The notes below the pieces were generated by a model. The model had not been told where the DNA came from. It did no database searches and was given only the letters and a program-made list of their open reading frames with translations. A stretch of DNA of 64,000 nt, from the NCBI RefSeq assembly GCF_014154935.1, contig NZ_JACEHH010000021.1:62001-126000 (forward strand). The letters run 5' to 3'. The position numbers and the translations under genes are program-made. This document shows positions 9,017 through 18,361 of the stretch, one piece after another (the stretch's first letter is position 1; every line of letters starts with the position of its first letter). This stretch comes from Stieleria mannarensis. GTDB taxonomy: Bacteria; Planctomycetota; Planctomycetia; Pirellulales; Pirellulaceae.

Positions 9017-9394
9017 ATGTCGATCGTCGCCACGGGCACCGAAATCGTTGAAACGGTTCGGATCGCAAAGATGATTGAAACGCACGGGGAACAGTTTCTC
9101 GAACGCGTCTATACCGCCGACGAGATTGAATACTGTGTCCAAACCGCCGACGCACCCGGGCACTTCGCCACACGCTGGGCAGCCAAGGAGGCGGTCATGA
9201 AGGCGCTGCATTGCCGTCGTCGCGGTGTCCGCTGGAACGAGATCGAAGTCGTCGTGCGTCCCGGTGCCGGGCACGAGATCGTGTTGAGCGGAAACGCGTT
9301 GCAGTGCGCCAGCGAAAACGACATCGCGCTGTTGCACCTGAGCGTTTCCGCCTGCCGCACCCACGCCGTCGCCCACGTCATCGCCGAATCGTGA
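9017..9394 (+). CDS. acpS: holo-[acyl-carrier-protein] synthase
   Basis: A 125-aa enzyme that transfers phosphopantetheine from CoA to acyl carrier protein; its length is normal for AcpS. It begins with GTEIVETVRI, then FLERVYTADEIEYC and FATRWAAKEAVMKAL, whose Glu is the second metal ligand. In most AcpS proteins the first ligand is Asp (G-x-D-[IL]-[VE]-E); here it is Glu 9. Glu could still bind Mg2+, and the rest of the motif is intact, so I expect a working enzyme. It lies 70 bases downstream of trpS, beyond a terminator. Confidence 0.92.
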   Translation: MSIVATGTEIVETVRIAKMIETHGEQFLERVYTADEIEYCVQTADAPGHFATRWAAKEAVMKALHCRRRGVRWNEIEVVVRPGAGHEIVLSGNALQCASENDIALLHLSVSACRTHAVAHVIAES

Positions 9395-9560
9395 TGTAGG
9401 ATCACAGGACCGCGTCACGCCATGCGGAATTGAATCGAACTCAACCAGGCACCGCCGGCATGTGTGTCGGATGCTTGGTTTCCAGGCTCGGGACGTGAAA
9501 TCTATTGCTGGTGCATTTCACGTCGGGAGGCGTTGCGCGAATCAATGACACCACAAATCG

Positions 9561-9813
9561 TGCTACGGTAGCACGCCAGCGGCGTGTCACAACAAAGCTT
9601 GGGGTCGCGATAGCGCACCCCAAGATCCGACGTACCAAGCCCGGCAACCCCAGCGGGGTTGAACAACACGCGCCGCCCAAGTCGCGCGAGCGTTTCGCGG
9701 TCCGTTCACAATGCGTTGTTTGTTGAACCCCGATGGGGTTCCGATTCTCACTGTTTCCAGGCCCCGGGGTGCGCTTCGCGACCCCGGGCTGTGTTGTGTC
9801 ACCGCTCTGCGGT
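9561..9813. repeat. large two-armed inverted element made of nested palindromes
   Basis: The left arm (about 9572-9668) and the reverse complement of the right arm (about 9717-9815) share the same order of blocks: a small hairpin with GCGGxGTG, then ACACAACA or TCACAACA, then a palindrome GGGGTCGCGAxAGCGCACCC, then AACCCCAxCGGGGTT followed by AACAA. The centre is ~48 bases. It fills most of the 431-base gap 9395-9825. There is no open frame or transposase, so a non-autonomous element is likely. Confidence 0.65.
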
Positions 9814-9825
9814 GGAAGTCGGGCG

Positions 9826-12726
9826 TCACTGCCGTAACAGTTGTTGATACTTTTCGATCTGTTGATGCAGATGCCACTGGTCGGGCTCGTCCAACAGGCA
9901 GGCTGATTCGATCGCCAACGCCTGGTCGGTTCGGCCCAGCAGGTGCAAGACCTCGGCCAACGTGTCGCGAAAGATCACGCTGTCGGGCTCCAGCATGACG
10001 GCCCGCTCGGACAGCCCGAGGGCTTCGTCGAGTCTTCGCTGGTTCATCGCCGCGGTCCAGGCCAGGTTGTTCAGCGCCGTGGCATCGCCTGGGAAACGGT
10101 TGACGTGCTCGAGCCCCCGATCGACCAGTCGATCGAAGGCCGAATCGGCCAGCGGTTGCAAACCGGCTTTTCGAAGTTCGGGCAACATCCGCTCGCCGTA
10201 ATCGATGTTCAACGGATCGAAGGATTCGATTTCCGCGATCGCCTGGCGGGCCAGCGACTCGTCGCCGGTCTCGATGGCCTGTTGCAGGAACGTCTTTCGA
10301 ACACTGAGCGGGACGCTGATAAACGCGGTGTCGTGGTACATCGTCGTCTTTAAGATGCCCAGCACGGCCAGATCACTCCATTTGACCGCGTCGTCGGCTG
10401 AAATCTGCAACGCATCCAGGGCATCGGGGTTGGTTTCTTTCAAGTCATCGATCACGCCAACGTAGGTGACCGCGACGCGAAAGAAGTCCGGCGAATCCTC
10501 GCCGCCGAAACTGGCCAGCACGATCAGATCGCGCAAGACTTCGGCGGCCAGTTCGTGCTGGCCCACCTCGCGCAAATGATCTGCCAGTTCTTTGCGAAAG
10601 CCCATCGACGGACTGGTCAGCATCAAACGCAATCGGCTTTCGAGCTGGTCGGCGATCTGGCGATGCCCGGCGCGTTTGGCCAGGATCCAGCTGCCGACGA
10701 CGGACTTTGCATACGACAAACCATGATCGACGGTGATCAGCGCGTTGGCCGCGGTGTACTGTGCCGATCGATCGGCGACGCGTTGCCAAAGCCGCGTCGC
10801 CGCGCGGTGGTCCCCCTGCTGCGTTTTCGTTTCCGCCGCCGTGATCAACGCGTCCAGCTCGTCGGCGCGCGTCAACACTTCCAACCCTTGCTCGGCGAGA
10901 TCGACTTGCCCCTGGCGGACCAGCATGTCGATGATGTCCAAGTCCAGTGAGACCTGTTCGACTTGATAGGTCCGGCCACCGCTGCGTTTGATTTGTTCAT
11001 CATGCAGCAACGAATCCAACAGGGCTTGATAGTCCTCGGGATCGTCGAACGGCTCGGGTGGCTTGCCGCGGAACAATTGAAAGGTGATGCGAAATCGATC
11101 GCGGAAATCGGCAGCCGGGCGGACCAATTTGATCCGATCGAGCACCTTGCGGAACGCATCGAATTCGGTGTTCAGCGCCCGCGCGACGATCGCTTGGGTT
11201 CGCTGGGTCACCGCGTTTTCACCCGGCGCGGCGGCAACGTCCATCATCCAATCAAAGCGATTGATCAAATCCAATTCGACAAGCGTTTGCTCACGAAGTG
11301 ACGCGCCGTAGGGAGACACGATGACTTGGCGTGGCGTCAGACGGCGATAAATCTGCCAGGCGTGTCGCGTGTCGCCGGTGTTGACCAGCAGCCTTGCCAG
11401 GGCGTACAGACGTTCCATCGACGGGGCGATCGATCCGGTCGGCAAATTCGCCTGATCGGTGTACGCGTCACTGATCCAGTCGTCCAGGTCGCTGTCGATC
11501 CGATCGAGTGGAAACCCGCAGAGCTGTTCGGCGCGTCGATAGCGGGAGGCGGCACAGGCCACCTTCGCCGCGGCCGCGCGGTCGACGGCGGCCATCACGT
11601 CGATGGCCTGATCGACGCTGCCGTGCATCGCCAACGCCCGCCAGCGGATGTTCCAGACCATCTCCGACTCGCCGGGCTCGGGCGCCGTTAGCCGCGACTT
11701 GGCCAAATCAAAGCGGGCTTGATCACCGGTGTGTGACGTTGCGGCCAAGCCCCAGGCATTCGCTTCGACGCGTTCTTCGTGCGTCGCCGCGGTGTCCGCC
11801 AACTCAAACGCCCGGTCGGCGATCTCTTGCCAGCGATCACCCAGCATCCGTGCGATTCGCAACAACACCGGATCGCCGGTTTGACGCGCGTGATCAATCG
11901 ATGCTTCAACGTCGCCACGCAACATCGCAAACAACGCCAAACAAATCTCTCGCTCAGCAGGGCTCCAAAGCGACGCCGCCGAGGGCAGTGGATCGGCACC
12001 GCCAGACGACTCGTCGGGGGCGATGCCCAGGTAGCGTTTCAAGTCTCGACAGGCGGCCGCAACGTTGCGGTCGATGGCGACCGCGTCGAGCAACCTCAGC
12101 AAGTCCGCTTCGGTTCCCTGGGCATATGCCTTGTCACAGTAATACGGGTAGCGTTGCGAAAGTAGCGTGACAACACGTTGTTTGATCTGATCAAACTCGA
12201 TCGTTCCCGCCGATTCTTCGACCGCGACCAACACGGCATCAAACGCGCCTTGTTCGAGCACCGAGGCCAGCGCCGACGGGCTGCCGCGGTCGAGCAGAAG
12301 TTCCGCCGGCCCCTTGGCGACACCGGGCAAGGACGCGCTGCGCCACTGTTTCAGGATCCAGGCGGCTCGCTCGGCGACTTCGGGGTCGGCGTCGCGGGCC
12401 GCATCCTGAACGGCCTGACGCGATTGCGTTCGCAACCGCCACATCTCCAGCGTCGCCCGTTGGCGATCGACGTAACGATCCCGCGCCAGGTTTTCCGGCT
12501 GATCGAGATTGGGGATCGGATCGGACGCCCCTGGTTGCACGTTGTCGGCGACGGTGGGAGGACCGGGCGGCGTTTTCGCCAGCGGCGTTTGCCCCCGGAC
12601 AGTCGCGAGCGGCGGGACGGTCACGGAGAGAACGGCGGCCAACAGGGCCAGCGTGCCGGTGGCGACGCGTCCCGGCCGGAAACTCCGATTCGAATTCCGC
12701 AAACGCTGGTGTTCCATGTCAACCAT
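9826..12726 (-). CDS. large membrane-anchored TPR/alpha-solenoid protein
   Basis: About 966 aa from ATG at 12726; a second ATG lies three codons further and the frame is open upstream to 12864. A basic N-terminus precedes one hydrophobic segment (VATGTLALLAAVLSVTVPPLA), a signal anchor or signal peptide. The rest is almost entirely helical Ala/Leu/Arg/Asp-rich sequence. The C-terminus has clear TPR units (GDATALNNLAWTAAMNQRRL; EPDSVIFRDTLAEVLHLLGR). Residues near RDADPEVAERAAWILKQW resemble HEAT repeats. It is a conserved-looking planctomycete type of protein, probably a periplasmic or membrane-associated scaffold; no enzymatic motif is seen. The start is uncertain because no strong ribosome site precedes either ATG. 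Confidence 0.75.
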   Translation of the reverse strand: MVDMEHQRLRNSNRSFRPGRVATGTLALLAAVLSVTVPPLATVRGQTPLAKTPPGPPTVADNVQPGASDPIPNLDQPENLARDRYVDRQRATLEMWRLRTQSRQAVQDAARDADPEVAERAAWILKQWRSASLPGVAKGPAELLLDRGSPSALASVLEQGAFDAVLVAVEESAGTIEFDQIKQRVVTLLSQRYPYYCDKAYAQGTEADLLRLLDAVAIDRNVAAACRDLKRYLGIAPDESSGGADPLPSAASLWSPAEREICLALFAMLRGDVEASIDHARQTGDPVLLRIARMLGDRWQEIADRAFELADTAATHEERVEANAWGLAATSHTGDQARFDLAKSRLTAPEPGESEMVWNIRWRALAMHGSVDQAIDVMAAVDRAAAAKVACAASRYRRAEQLCGFPLDRIDSDLDDWISDAYTDQANLPTGSIAPSMERLYALARLLVNTGDTRHAWQIYRRLTPRQVIVSPYGASLREQTLVELDLINRFDWMMDVAAAPGENAVTQRTQAIVARALNTEFDAFRKVLDRIKLVRPAADFRDRFRITFQLFRGKPPEPFDDPEDYQALLDSLLHDEQIKRSGGRTYQVEQVSLDLDIIDMLVRQGQVDLAEQGLEVLTRADELDALITAAETKTQQGDHRAATRLWQRVADRSAQYTAANALITVDHGLSYAKSVVGSWILAKRAGHRQIADQLESRLRLMLTSPSMGFRKELADHLREVGQHELAAEVLRDLIVLASFGGEDSPDFFRVAVTYVGVIDDLKETNPDALDALQISADDAVKWSDLAVLGILKTTMYHDTAFISVPLSVRKTFLQQAIETGDESLARQAIAEIESFDPLNIDYGERMLPELRKAGLQPLADSAFDRLVDRGLEHVNRFPGDATALNNLAWTAAMNQRRLDEALGLSERAVMLEPDSVIFRDTLAEVLHLLGRTDQALAIESACLLDEPDQWHLHQQIEKYQQLLRQ

Positions 12727-12888
12727 TGTTCTCAGTTGGAAGTGAATGAGCCGCATGCTGCGGCACGTTTTGCCTGACTGCTCCGCTTCAAATTTGCCGC
12801 GGCCAATGCACGGCGTTTTCATCCACCGCGGGGGCGCGGTTGCTCTGGTATGATTTGACGGCATCCATCATAACAGATGGCCCCCCAA

Positions 12889-12920
12889 TCTCTCAGGAGA
12901 TCATTCTCTCAGGAGATCAT
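12889..12920. repeat. exact 16-bp tandem duplication upstream of beta-propeller gene
   Basis: TCTCTCAGGAGATCAT occurs at 12889-12904 and again at 12905-12920. Each unit includes AGGAGA, but both lie more than 40 bases before the start codon at 12966, so neither is its ribosome site. Confidence 0.7.
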
Positions 12921-12965
12921 TCCCACCCCGTTTCCGCTTTCTATCGCTGCTAGAGGAATCCCACC

Positions 12966-14267
12966 ATGCGGTCGTTTCGAATCGCGTTTGTTTTTTTTGC
13001 CACCGCGACCGCGTCGCTGGCCGCCCCTTCCATCGCGACGGCCGACGATCCCGTTTCGTGGCCGCAATGGCGTGGCGGCATGCAAAACGGAGTCGCCGCG
13101 GGAGAATCGTATCCGACCAAGTGGGGTGAGAAATCCGGGATCGCCTGGAAGGCGGAATTGTCGGGGCTGGGCGGCAGCACCCCGGTCATCGCCGATTCCA
13201 AGGCCTTTTTGACGGCGGGGACCGACGGACAAAACACCCTGTTTGCGATCGATGTCCAAAGTGGCCAGACGCTCTGGAGCACGGCCCTGGGCAAAGATCG
13301 CGGCAACAAGCACCGCAAGGGCGGCGGCAGCAATCCCTCGGCGGTCACCGATGGCGATGCCGTGTACGCGTATTTTCGCAGCGGCGATTTGGCCAGTGTC
13401 GACATGGAAGGAAACGTCCGCTGGCAGGTCAATTTGCAAGAGAAATTCGGCGAGGACACCCTGTGGTGGGACCTTGGTTCCAGCCCCACGTTGATCAACA
13501 ACCTGGTCGTCGTCGCGGTCATGCAAACCGGCCCCAGCTATCTGGTCGCCTACGACCGGTCGACCGGCGACTTGGTCTGGAAGGTGGATCGCCAGCTCGG
13601 CGCTCCCGAGGAGGCGGCGCAAAGTTACGCCACGCCGATCGCCTTGGAAGACCGCAATCTGATCGCGGTGATGGGCGCCGACCACTTGACGATTCACTCG
13701 GCCAGCGACGGTCGCGAACTCGGACGCGTCGGTGGATTCAACCCCGACCAGGAGAAATTCTTTCGATCGATCGCATCCCCCGCGGTCCAAGGGGATCTGG
13801 TCGTTTGCCCCTATTCACGCGGCGCGACCGTGACGACCTGCCGAATCAACGACGTGATTGACGGCAAGGGACGCGACAGCATCGTCTGGCACCGCGACGA
13901 CCTCGGCAGCGACGTGCCGACGCCGGCAATCGACGGCGACCGTGTCTACTTTGCCGGCGACGGCAAGGCGTCCAAGGGCAAGGTGTCGGCGGTCGAGCTG
14001 GAAACCGGAAAAACCCTGTGGACCGTGCAACTGCCCAAATCCCGCATCGGATTCAGCAGTTCGCCGCTGGTCGCCGGAAATCACTTGTACGTCACCGGCG
14101 AAGACGCCACGACCTACGTGATCGGACCGCTGGATTCCGACACCCCCGACGTCGTCCAGACCAACCGGGTGGCCGACAACGAGCCCTACACCGTTGCCAG
14201 CCCCGTGCCGGTCGAAGGCGGCCTGCTACAACGCACCCGTCACGCGCTGTACCGGATCGGCGAGTGA
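12966..14267 (+). CDS. secreted PQQ-type beta-propeller repeat protein
   Basis: A 433-aa protein with signal peptide MRSFRIAFVFFATATASLAAPS. The mature part starts with WPQWRGGMQNGV, the hallmark of planctomycete outer-membrane PQQ-repeat proteins. It contains blades with the YAFD/AIDxxTGxxLW pattern: FAIDVQSGQTLWS, VAYDRSTGDLVWKV, SAVELETGKTLWTVQL. No dehydrogenase catalytic residues were recognised, so PQQ binding is not implied. These proteins are usually predicted to be periplasmic scaffolds. It stands alone here, 137 bases before a convergent methyltransferase gene. Confidence 0.88.
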   Translation: MRSFRIAFVFFATATASLAAPSIATADDPVSWPQWRGGMQNGVAAGESYPTKWGEKSGIAWKAELSGLGGSTPVIADSKAFLTAGTDGQNTLFAIDVQSGQTLWSTALGKDRGNKHRKGGGSNPSAVTDGDAVYAYFRSGDLASVDMEGNVRWQVNLQEKFGEDTLWWDLGSSPTLINNLVVVAVMQTGPSYLVAYDRSTGDLVWKVDRQLGAPEEAAQSYATPIALEDRNLIAVMGADHLTIHSASDGRELGRVGGFNPDQEKFFRSIASPAVQGDLVVCPYSRGATVTTCRINDVIDGKGRDSIVWHRDDLGSDVPTPAIDGDRVYFAGDGKASKGKVSAVELETGKTLWTVQLPKSRIGFSSSPLVAGNHLYVTGEDATTYVIGPLDSDTPDVVQTNRVADNEPYTVASPVPVEGGLLQRTRHALYRIGE

Positions 14268-14404
14268 TCACCGGCGGAGGTCCGTGGGCAGGTTTTGGTG
14301 GGATAGGCTTCCAGCCTGTCGCGGTCGGAGTACGACGTCCTTTCGAGACGCGCAGTGTCCCATGAGCGACAGCCCGGAAGGACCATCATCGTACAAACAA
14401 AAGT

Positions 14405-15253
14405 CTACCCCGCGGTGGCCTCGCGTTGACGCGCGGCTTCGTAGAGAAACACGGCGGCGGAAACCGAAGCGTTCAGGCTGTCGACGGTTCCCGCCATCGG
14501 GATGCGAATCGCATCGACGGCCGACTGCGGGTCGCTCTGCCAGCGATCCCCCAACCCGTACGCTTCGCTGCCGATGACGATCGCCACAGGCCCGGTCAAA
14601 TCCGCTTGCCACAACGGCCGTGAGGATTCGACCCGGGCGGCACACAAGCGGTAGCCGCGAGCAGACAACCATGACCTGGCGTCCGCTTCATCGGCCGTCG
14701 CCGAGGGTACCGAAAACACCGCGCCCAAACTGTTGCGAATCGCGTTGGGATTGAAGCGGTCCGCGGCGGCCGGGCACAGGATGACCGCGTCCGCACCGGC
14801 CGCATCGGCACAGCGAAACGCGGCCCCGATGTTGCCCGGTTTTTCAATCTGGTCGAGCACCAGGATCAACCCGGAGTCGGGCAGTCGCAATTCGGCCAGG
14901 CCCCAGCGGGGCGCCGCAAATTCGGCAACCACGCCACGCTCGGATTGGCCGTAGGCGATTTTTTGCATCACCGCGGTGCTGACGCCGACCAAGGCCCCGC
15001 CCGCGGCATCGATGACGAATCGTTCGGCGCCCGATTGCGGGCTGGCTGTTTGCGGGCTGGCCGATTGCCCAGCGTCCGCCGCGGCGCCGCGGTCGCCGGC
15101 AACATAGATCCCCAACGGATCCAGCCCCGCCTGGATCGCCTGCTGCGTCTCACGCCAACCGTCGACCAGGATGCGGCCGGATTTGCGACGGGCGCGGTTG
15201 TCGCGCATTTTGACCAGACGCTTGACGGTCGGATTATGAAGGCTGGTCAGCAA
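14405..15253 (-). CDS. TrmH/SpoU-family RNA methyltransferase
   Basis: A 282-aa SPOUT methyltransferase that probably 2'-O-methylates rRNA or tRNA using S-adenosylmethionine. The N-terminal substrate-binding part is HNPTVKRLVKMRDNRARRKS...LVDGWRE. All three SpoU motifs are present in the C-terminal half: DQIEKPGNIGAAFRCADAAG (motif 1), IVIGSEAYGLGD (motif 2) and IPMAGTVDSLNASVSAAVFL (motif 3, forming the trefoil knot). A repeated Ala/Ser/Gln-Pro stretch (SASPQTASPQS) is an insertion in the linker. The exact RNA target cannot be read. Confidence 0.92.
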   Translation of the reverse strand: MLTSLHNPTVKRLVKMRDNRARRKSGRILVDGWRETQQAIQAGLDPLGIYVAGDRGAAADAGQSASPQTASPQSGAERFVIDAAGGALVGVSTAVMQKIAYGQSERGVVAEFAAPRWGLAELRLPDSGLILVLDQIEKPGNIGAAFRCADAAGADAVILCPAAADRFNPNAIRNSLGAVFSVPSATADEADARSWLSARGYRLCAARVESSRPLWQADLTGPVAIVIGSEAYGLGDRWQSDPQSAVDAIRIPMAGTVDSLNASVSAAVFLYEAARQREATAG

Positions 15254-15455
15254 GGGTCGGGGTCAGGAAAGCAGAGGGCGAACGAAGAAGACGGCTGGAA
15301 TCGGTCGAAACAGCCTGAATCGAGCGAATTGACGCGGGCATCCGGGTGTGCCAAGGTGCACCGCGAAGATACTATCACGGATTCCCCGCGACGACAGGGC
15401 AAGCCGCCGGCTGAACGAGCGCCGGGGCCAAGATCGGATACGAGCAACCGGATGG

Positions 15456-16622
15456 ATGATGAACGATTCAACAACGACCACATCAACCGCGTCGACTTCG
15501 GCCGCGATCCAGTGCACGCCGGTGCAGGGCTGGTCGGACCGCCGAGCGTTTCTGAACCTTGAACGCGAGCTCTACAAGGGCGACCCCAACTGGGTCACGC
15601 CGCTGTGGAGTGAACGAAAGCAGTTGTGCGGATTCGGATCGCACCCGTTTTACAACGATGCGGACAGCCGTGCGTTCCTGGCCCGAAAAAACGGCCGTGT
15701 CGTCGGACGGGTCGTCGCGATCATCAACCACGCCCACAACCGGCACTACGACGAAAAACGGGGCTTCTTCGGATTCTTCGAATGCATCAACGACGCCGAA
15801 GTCAGTCGCTGTTTGTTCGACGCGGCGGCCGACTGGTTGCGCGACCAAGGGATGACCGACGTCCGCGGCCCGGTCAATCCGAGCCTGAATTACGAAGTCG
15901 GACTGCTGGTCGATGGCTTCGACACGCCGCCCACGTTTTTGATCCCCTACAACCACGCCTACTACGGCGACTTGATCGAGGCGTGCGGGTTTGAAAAGTG
16001 CCAGGACGTTTTTTGCTACGACGCCACGATCGACCAATTGGCCACGGTCGACCCCAAGTTGAAATTCGTGATCGATGAATCCACACGGCGATTCAACGTC
16101 ACCTGTCGCCCCATCGATCGCTCTCGTTTTGACGAAGACGTCCAAGCTTTTTTACGGATCTACAACGAATCACTGCAGCGGACCTGGGGCTATGTCCCGA
16201 TGAGCCATGAGGAGTTGGTGCATCAGTCCAAACAGTTGAAATTGTTGATCGTTCCCGAGTTGACCAGCATCGCGGAGATCGACGGCGAGCCGGTCGGGGC
16301 GGGATTCGGATTGCTGGACTTCAACCAATTGCTGATCAAAATGAACGGCCACTTGCTGCCCTTCGGATGGCTGAAACTGTGGCTGGGAAAACGCAAGATC
16401 GACCGTCTGAGGCTGGTCAGCACGAACGTCCTGCCCAAGTACCAAAGCTGGGGGCTGGGGCTGGTGACGCTGGCCCGGATCCTGCCCGATGCGCTCGAGT
16501 TTGGGATCCGCACCGGCGAGTTTTCCTGGGTGCTGGAAAGCAACCGGCTCTCGCGAGGGACGATCGAACGCGGCGGGGCGAAAAAGACGAAGACACAACG
16601 AATCTACGACCGCAAACTCTGA
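15456..16622 (+). CDS. GNAT-like acyltransferase superfamily protein
   Basis: A 388-aa protein starting at the double ATG 15456/15459. It opens with WSDRRAFLNLERELYKGDPN then WVTPLWSERKQL, followed by FYNDADSRAFLARKNGRVVG, RGFFGFFECINDAEV, MTDVRGPVNPSLNYEVGLLV and TPPTFLIPYNHAYYGDLIEA. This is the pattern of a widespread family annotated as GNAT-like N-acyltransferase. A second acyltransferase-like half (SIAEIDGEPVGAGFGLLDFN ... YQSWGLGLVTLARI) has the GNAT acyl-CoA loop area. The downstream gene encodes a ketosynthase-like protein on the same strand, so a role in lipid or secondary acyl metabolism is possible. The substrate is unknown. Confidence 0.7.
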   Translation: MMNDSTTTTSTASTSAAIQCTPVQGWSDRRAFLNLERELYKGDPNWVTPLWSERKQLCGFGSHPFYNDADSRAFLARKNGRVVGRVVAIINHAHNRHYDEKRGFFGFFECINDAEVSRCLFDAAADWLRDQGMTDVRGPVNPSLNYEVGLLVDGFDTPPTFLIPYNHAYYGDLIEACGFEKCQDVFCYDATIDQLATVDPKLKFVIDESTRRFNVTCRPIDRSRFDEDVQAFLRIYNESLQRTWGYVPMSHEELVHQSKQLKLLIVPELTSIAEIDGEPVGAGFGLLDFNQLLIKMNGHLLPFGWLKLWLGKRKIDRLRLVSTNVLPKYQSWGLGLVTLARILPDALEFGIRTGEFSWVLESNRLSRGTIERGGAKKTKTQRIYDRKL

Positions 16623-16644
16623 CCCGCTGCGGCCTGCCCCGCTG

Positions 16645-16850
16645 GAGGTCGTGCGGTTTTTGGATATCACCCTCCCTGGCAGGGAGGGTCGAGCGCAGCG
16701 AGGGGAGGGTCGATCGGCGGTGTGCGAGTGCATCCGAGCCACAAGCAACCCTCCCCGCTCCAAGCGCTCACTCCTCCGCGACCCTCCCAATGGGAGGGTG
16801 AAGGCGCAAACGGCAGAGCAGAGAGGAGGTAAAAAACCGCACGACCTCTC
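16645..16850. repeat. MITE-like two-armed inverted element (type M, copy 1)
   Basis: The left end GAGGTCGTGCGGTTTTTGG (from 16645) is inverted at the right end (AAAAAACCGCACGACCTC, about 16831-16849). Both arms continue with CACCCTCCC/GGGAGGGT palindromes and a GAGCGCxxxGAGxGGGGAGG block. A second, shorter copy is at 34370-34450. It fills the 326-base gap 16623-16948, where I see no gene. Confidence 0.7.
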
Positions 16851-16948
16851 TGCGCGGGGGCCAATGATCCAGCCCCACGTCTAGCCATCGAGTCGACGAC
16901 AAATCATACTCGCGGCTCGATCGATCCCTTCCACCCACTTCTCCTTCG

Positions 16949-18307
16949 ATGCCACACCCGTCGACTGCTATGCCACGCGAAACCGTCGTGATCACCGGGG
17001 TTGGAATCGTCAGTGCCATCGGCATCGGGCAACAGGATTACTTCGACGCCCTGCTGGAAGGCCGAAACGCGGTCCGGTCGCTGGCCGACCGCACCGACGG
17101 CGAGGCGACGCCGGCGCCCGACGAGGCGATCGACGGGGTTTGGATCGGTGCCCCGATCATCGATTTCCAAGCCAAGCAATACGTCAAGCCGCGCAAGGCA
17201 CTCAAGGTGATGTGCCGCGAAATCCAAACCGCGTTCGCCTCGGCCCAATTGGCCATCGAGCACGCGGGGTTGGCCGATTCGATCCCGGCATCGGATTCCG
17301 GTGCCGTCCCCCCGGAAAGGCTCGGCGCGGTCTTCGGCAGCGAGATCTTCTTCAACCCGCCCGAGGAACTGGCCGACGCGATGCGCGGCTGCATCGATGA
17401 ATCGGGGCAGTTTCACCCGGAACGCTTCGGACAATCTGCCCAACGCGAAGTGATGCCGCTGTGGATGCTGAAGTACCTGCCCAACATGCCGGCCTGCCAG
17501 GTCGGGATTTCGCTGAATTCCCAAGGGCCCAACAATTCGCTGGTCCTGGGGGACGTCTCCGGCCCGGCGGCACTGCTGGAGGCCGAGTCGTATTTGAATC
17601 GCGGCATCGCCGACGTCGTGCTGGTCGGTGCCACCGGGACGCGGATCGGGTCCACGCGGATGCTGTACCACCGCGATTTACCGGTTCCCAGGCGGGACGG
17701 CGGTCCGATCGAAGGCCTGTCGCGCCCCCACGATCCCGAAGCCCCCGGTGTGGTCGGGGGCGAAGGCGCGGGGTCGCTGGTCGTGGAAACCCGACAGCAT
17801 GCCGAAAAACGCGGCGCCGACGTTTTGGCCACCGTCCTGGCGACGGCCTCGCGGTTCAGCCCCACCGACGCGATTCGCAGCGGCTATCGGGAACCGGAAC
17901 CGGACGCGGCCCATTCGCGCCAAGCCTCCAACGCGATCGAATTGGCGATCCAAGCGGTGTTGCAGCAGTCCGGATTACCTCCCCAGCAGATCGGGCTGGT
18001 CGTCAGCCACGCGGTCGGAGACCGGCAAGTCGATTCCGGAGAGGCGAATGCGCTGGCCGAAACCGGCGTGAGCTGCCCGGTGGTCGCGATTTCCGCCGCA
18101 TTGGGGCACACCGGCGCGGCATCGGGAGTGCTCGAGCTGGCGACCGGAGCGTTGGCGTTGGCCAAAAAGACGATTCCGCCCACGCGTCACGGCGGCTCGC
18201 ACCCGGGGATTCATTTCGCAGCGAGCCCGGAGCCGCTGAAATCGCCTTTCGTGCTGTGCCTGTCGCACACCACCGACGGCAGCGCAATGGCGGTGCTGCT
18301 GGGCTGA
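16949..18307 (+). CDS. beta-ketoacyl synthase-like protein lacking the catalytic Cys
   Basis: A 452-aa thiolase-fold protein of FabF-type length. The N-terminus VVITGVGIVSAIGIGQQDYF is typical. In the nucleophile region SLNSQGPNNSLVLGDVSGPA, alignment with the usual GPN-x4-TAC puts Asp at the Cys position. The first active-site His is present (VVSHAVGDRQVDSGEANALA, with the D/E pair). The second is in ALGHTGAASGVLELA, but the Lys normally four residues before it is missing. The fold is therefore kept while condensing activity is doubtful; it could be a chain-length-factor-like partner or a decarboxylase. It follows an acyltransferase-like gene on the same strand after a 326-base repeat-filled gap. 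Confidence 0.82.
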   Translation: MPHPSTAMPRETVVITGVGIVSAIGIGQQDYFDALLEGRNAVRSLADRTDGEATPAPDEAIDGVWIGAPIIDFQAKQYVKPRKALKVMCREIQTAFASAQLAIEHAGLADSIPASDSGAVPPERLGAVFGSEIFFNPPEELADAMRGCIDESGQFHPERFGQSAQREVMPLWMLKYLPNMPACQVGISLNSQGPNNSLVLGDVSGPAALLEAESYLNRGIADVVLVGATGTRIGSTRMLYHRDLPVPRRDGGPIEGLSRPHDPEAPGVVGGEGAGSLVVETRQHAEKRGADVLATVLATASRFSPTDAIRSGYREPEPDAAHSRQASNAIELAIQAVLQQSGLPPQQIGLVVSHAVGDRQVDSGEANALAETGVSCPVVAISAALGHTGAASGVLELATGALALAKKTIPPTRHGGSHPGIHFAASPEPLKSPFVLCLSHTTDGSAMAVLLG

Positions 18308-18361
18308 ATGGACTCGTCGCCTCGTCCACTACTCGATCGCCAACCTGCAGCAGAATGCTAG

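Noticed and set aside
9017-9394. acpS considered inactive because of the Asp-to-Glu change
   Set aside because: Glu can bind Mg2+, all other motifs are intact, and an essential gene without another visible copy is unlikely to be decayed.
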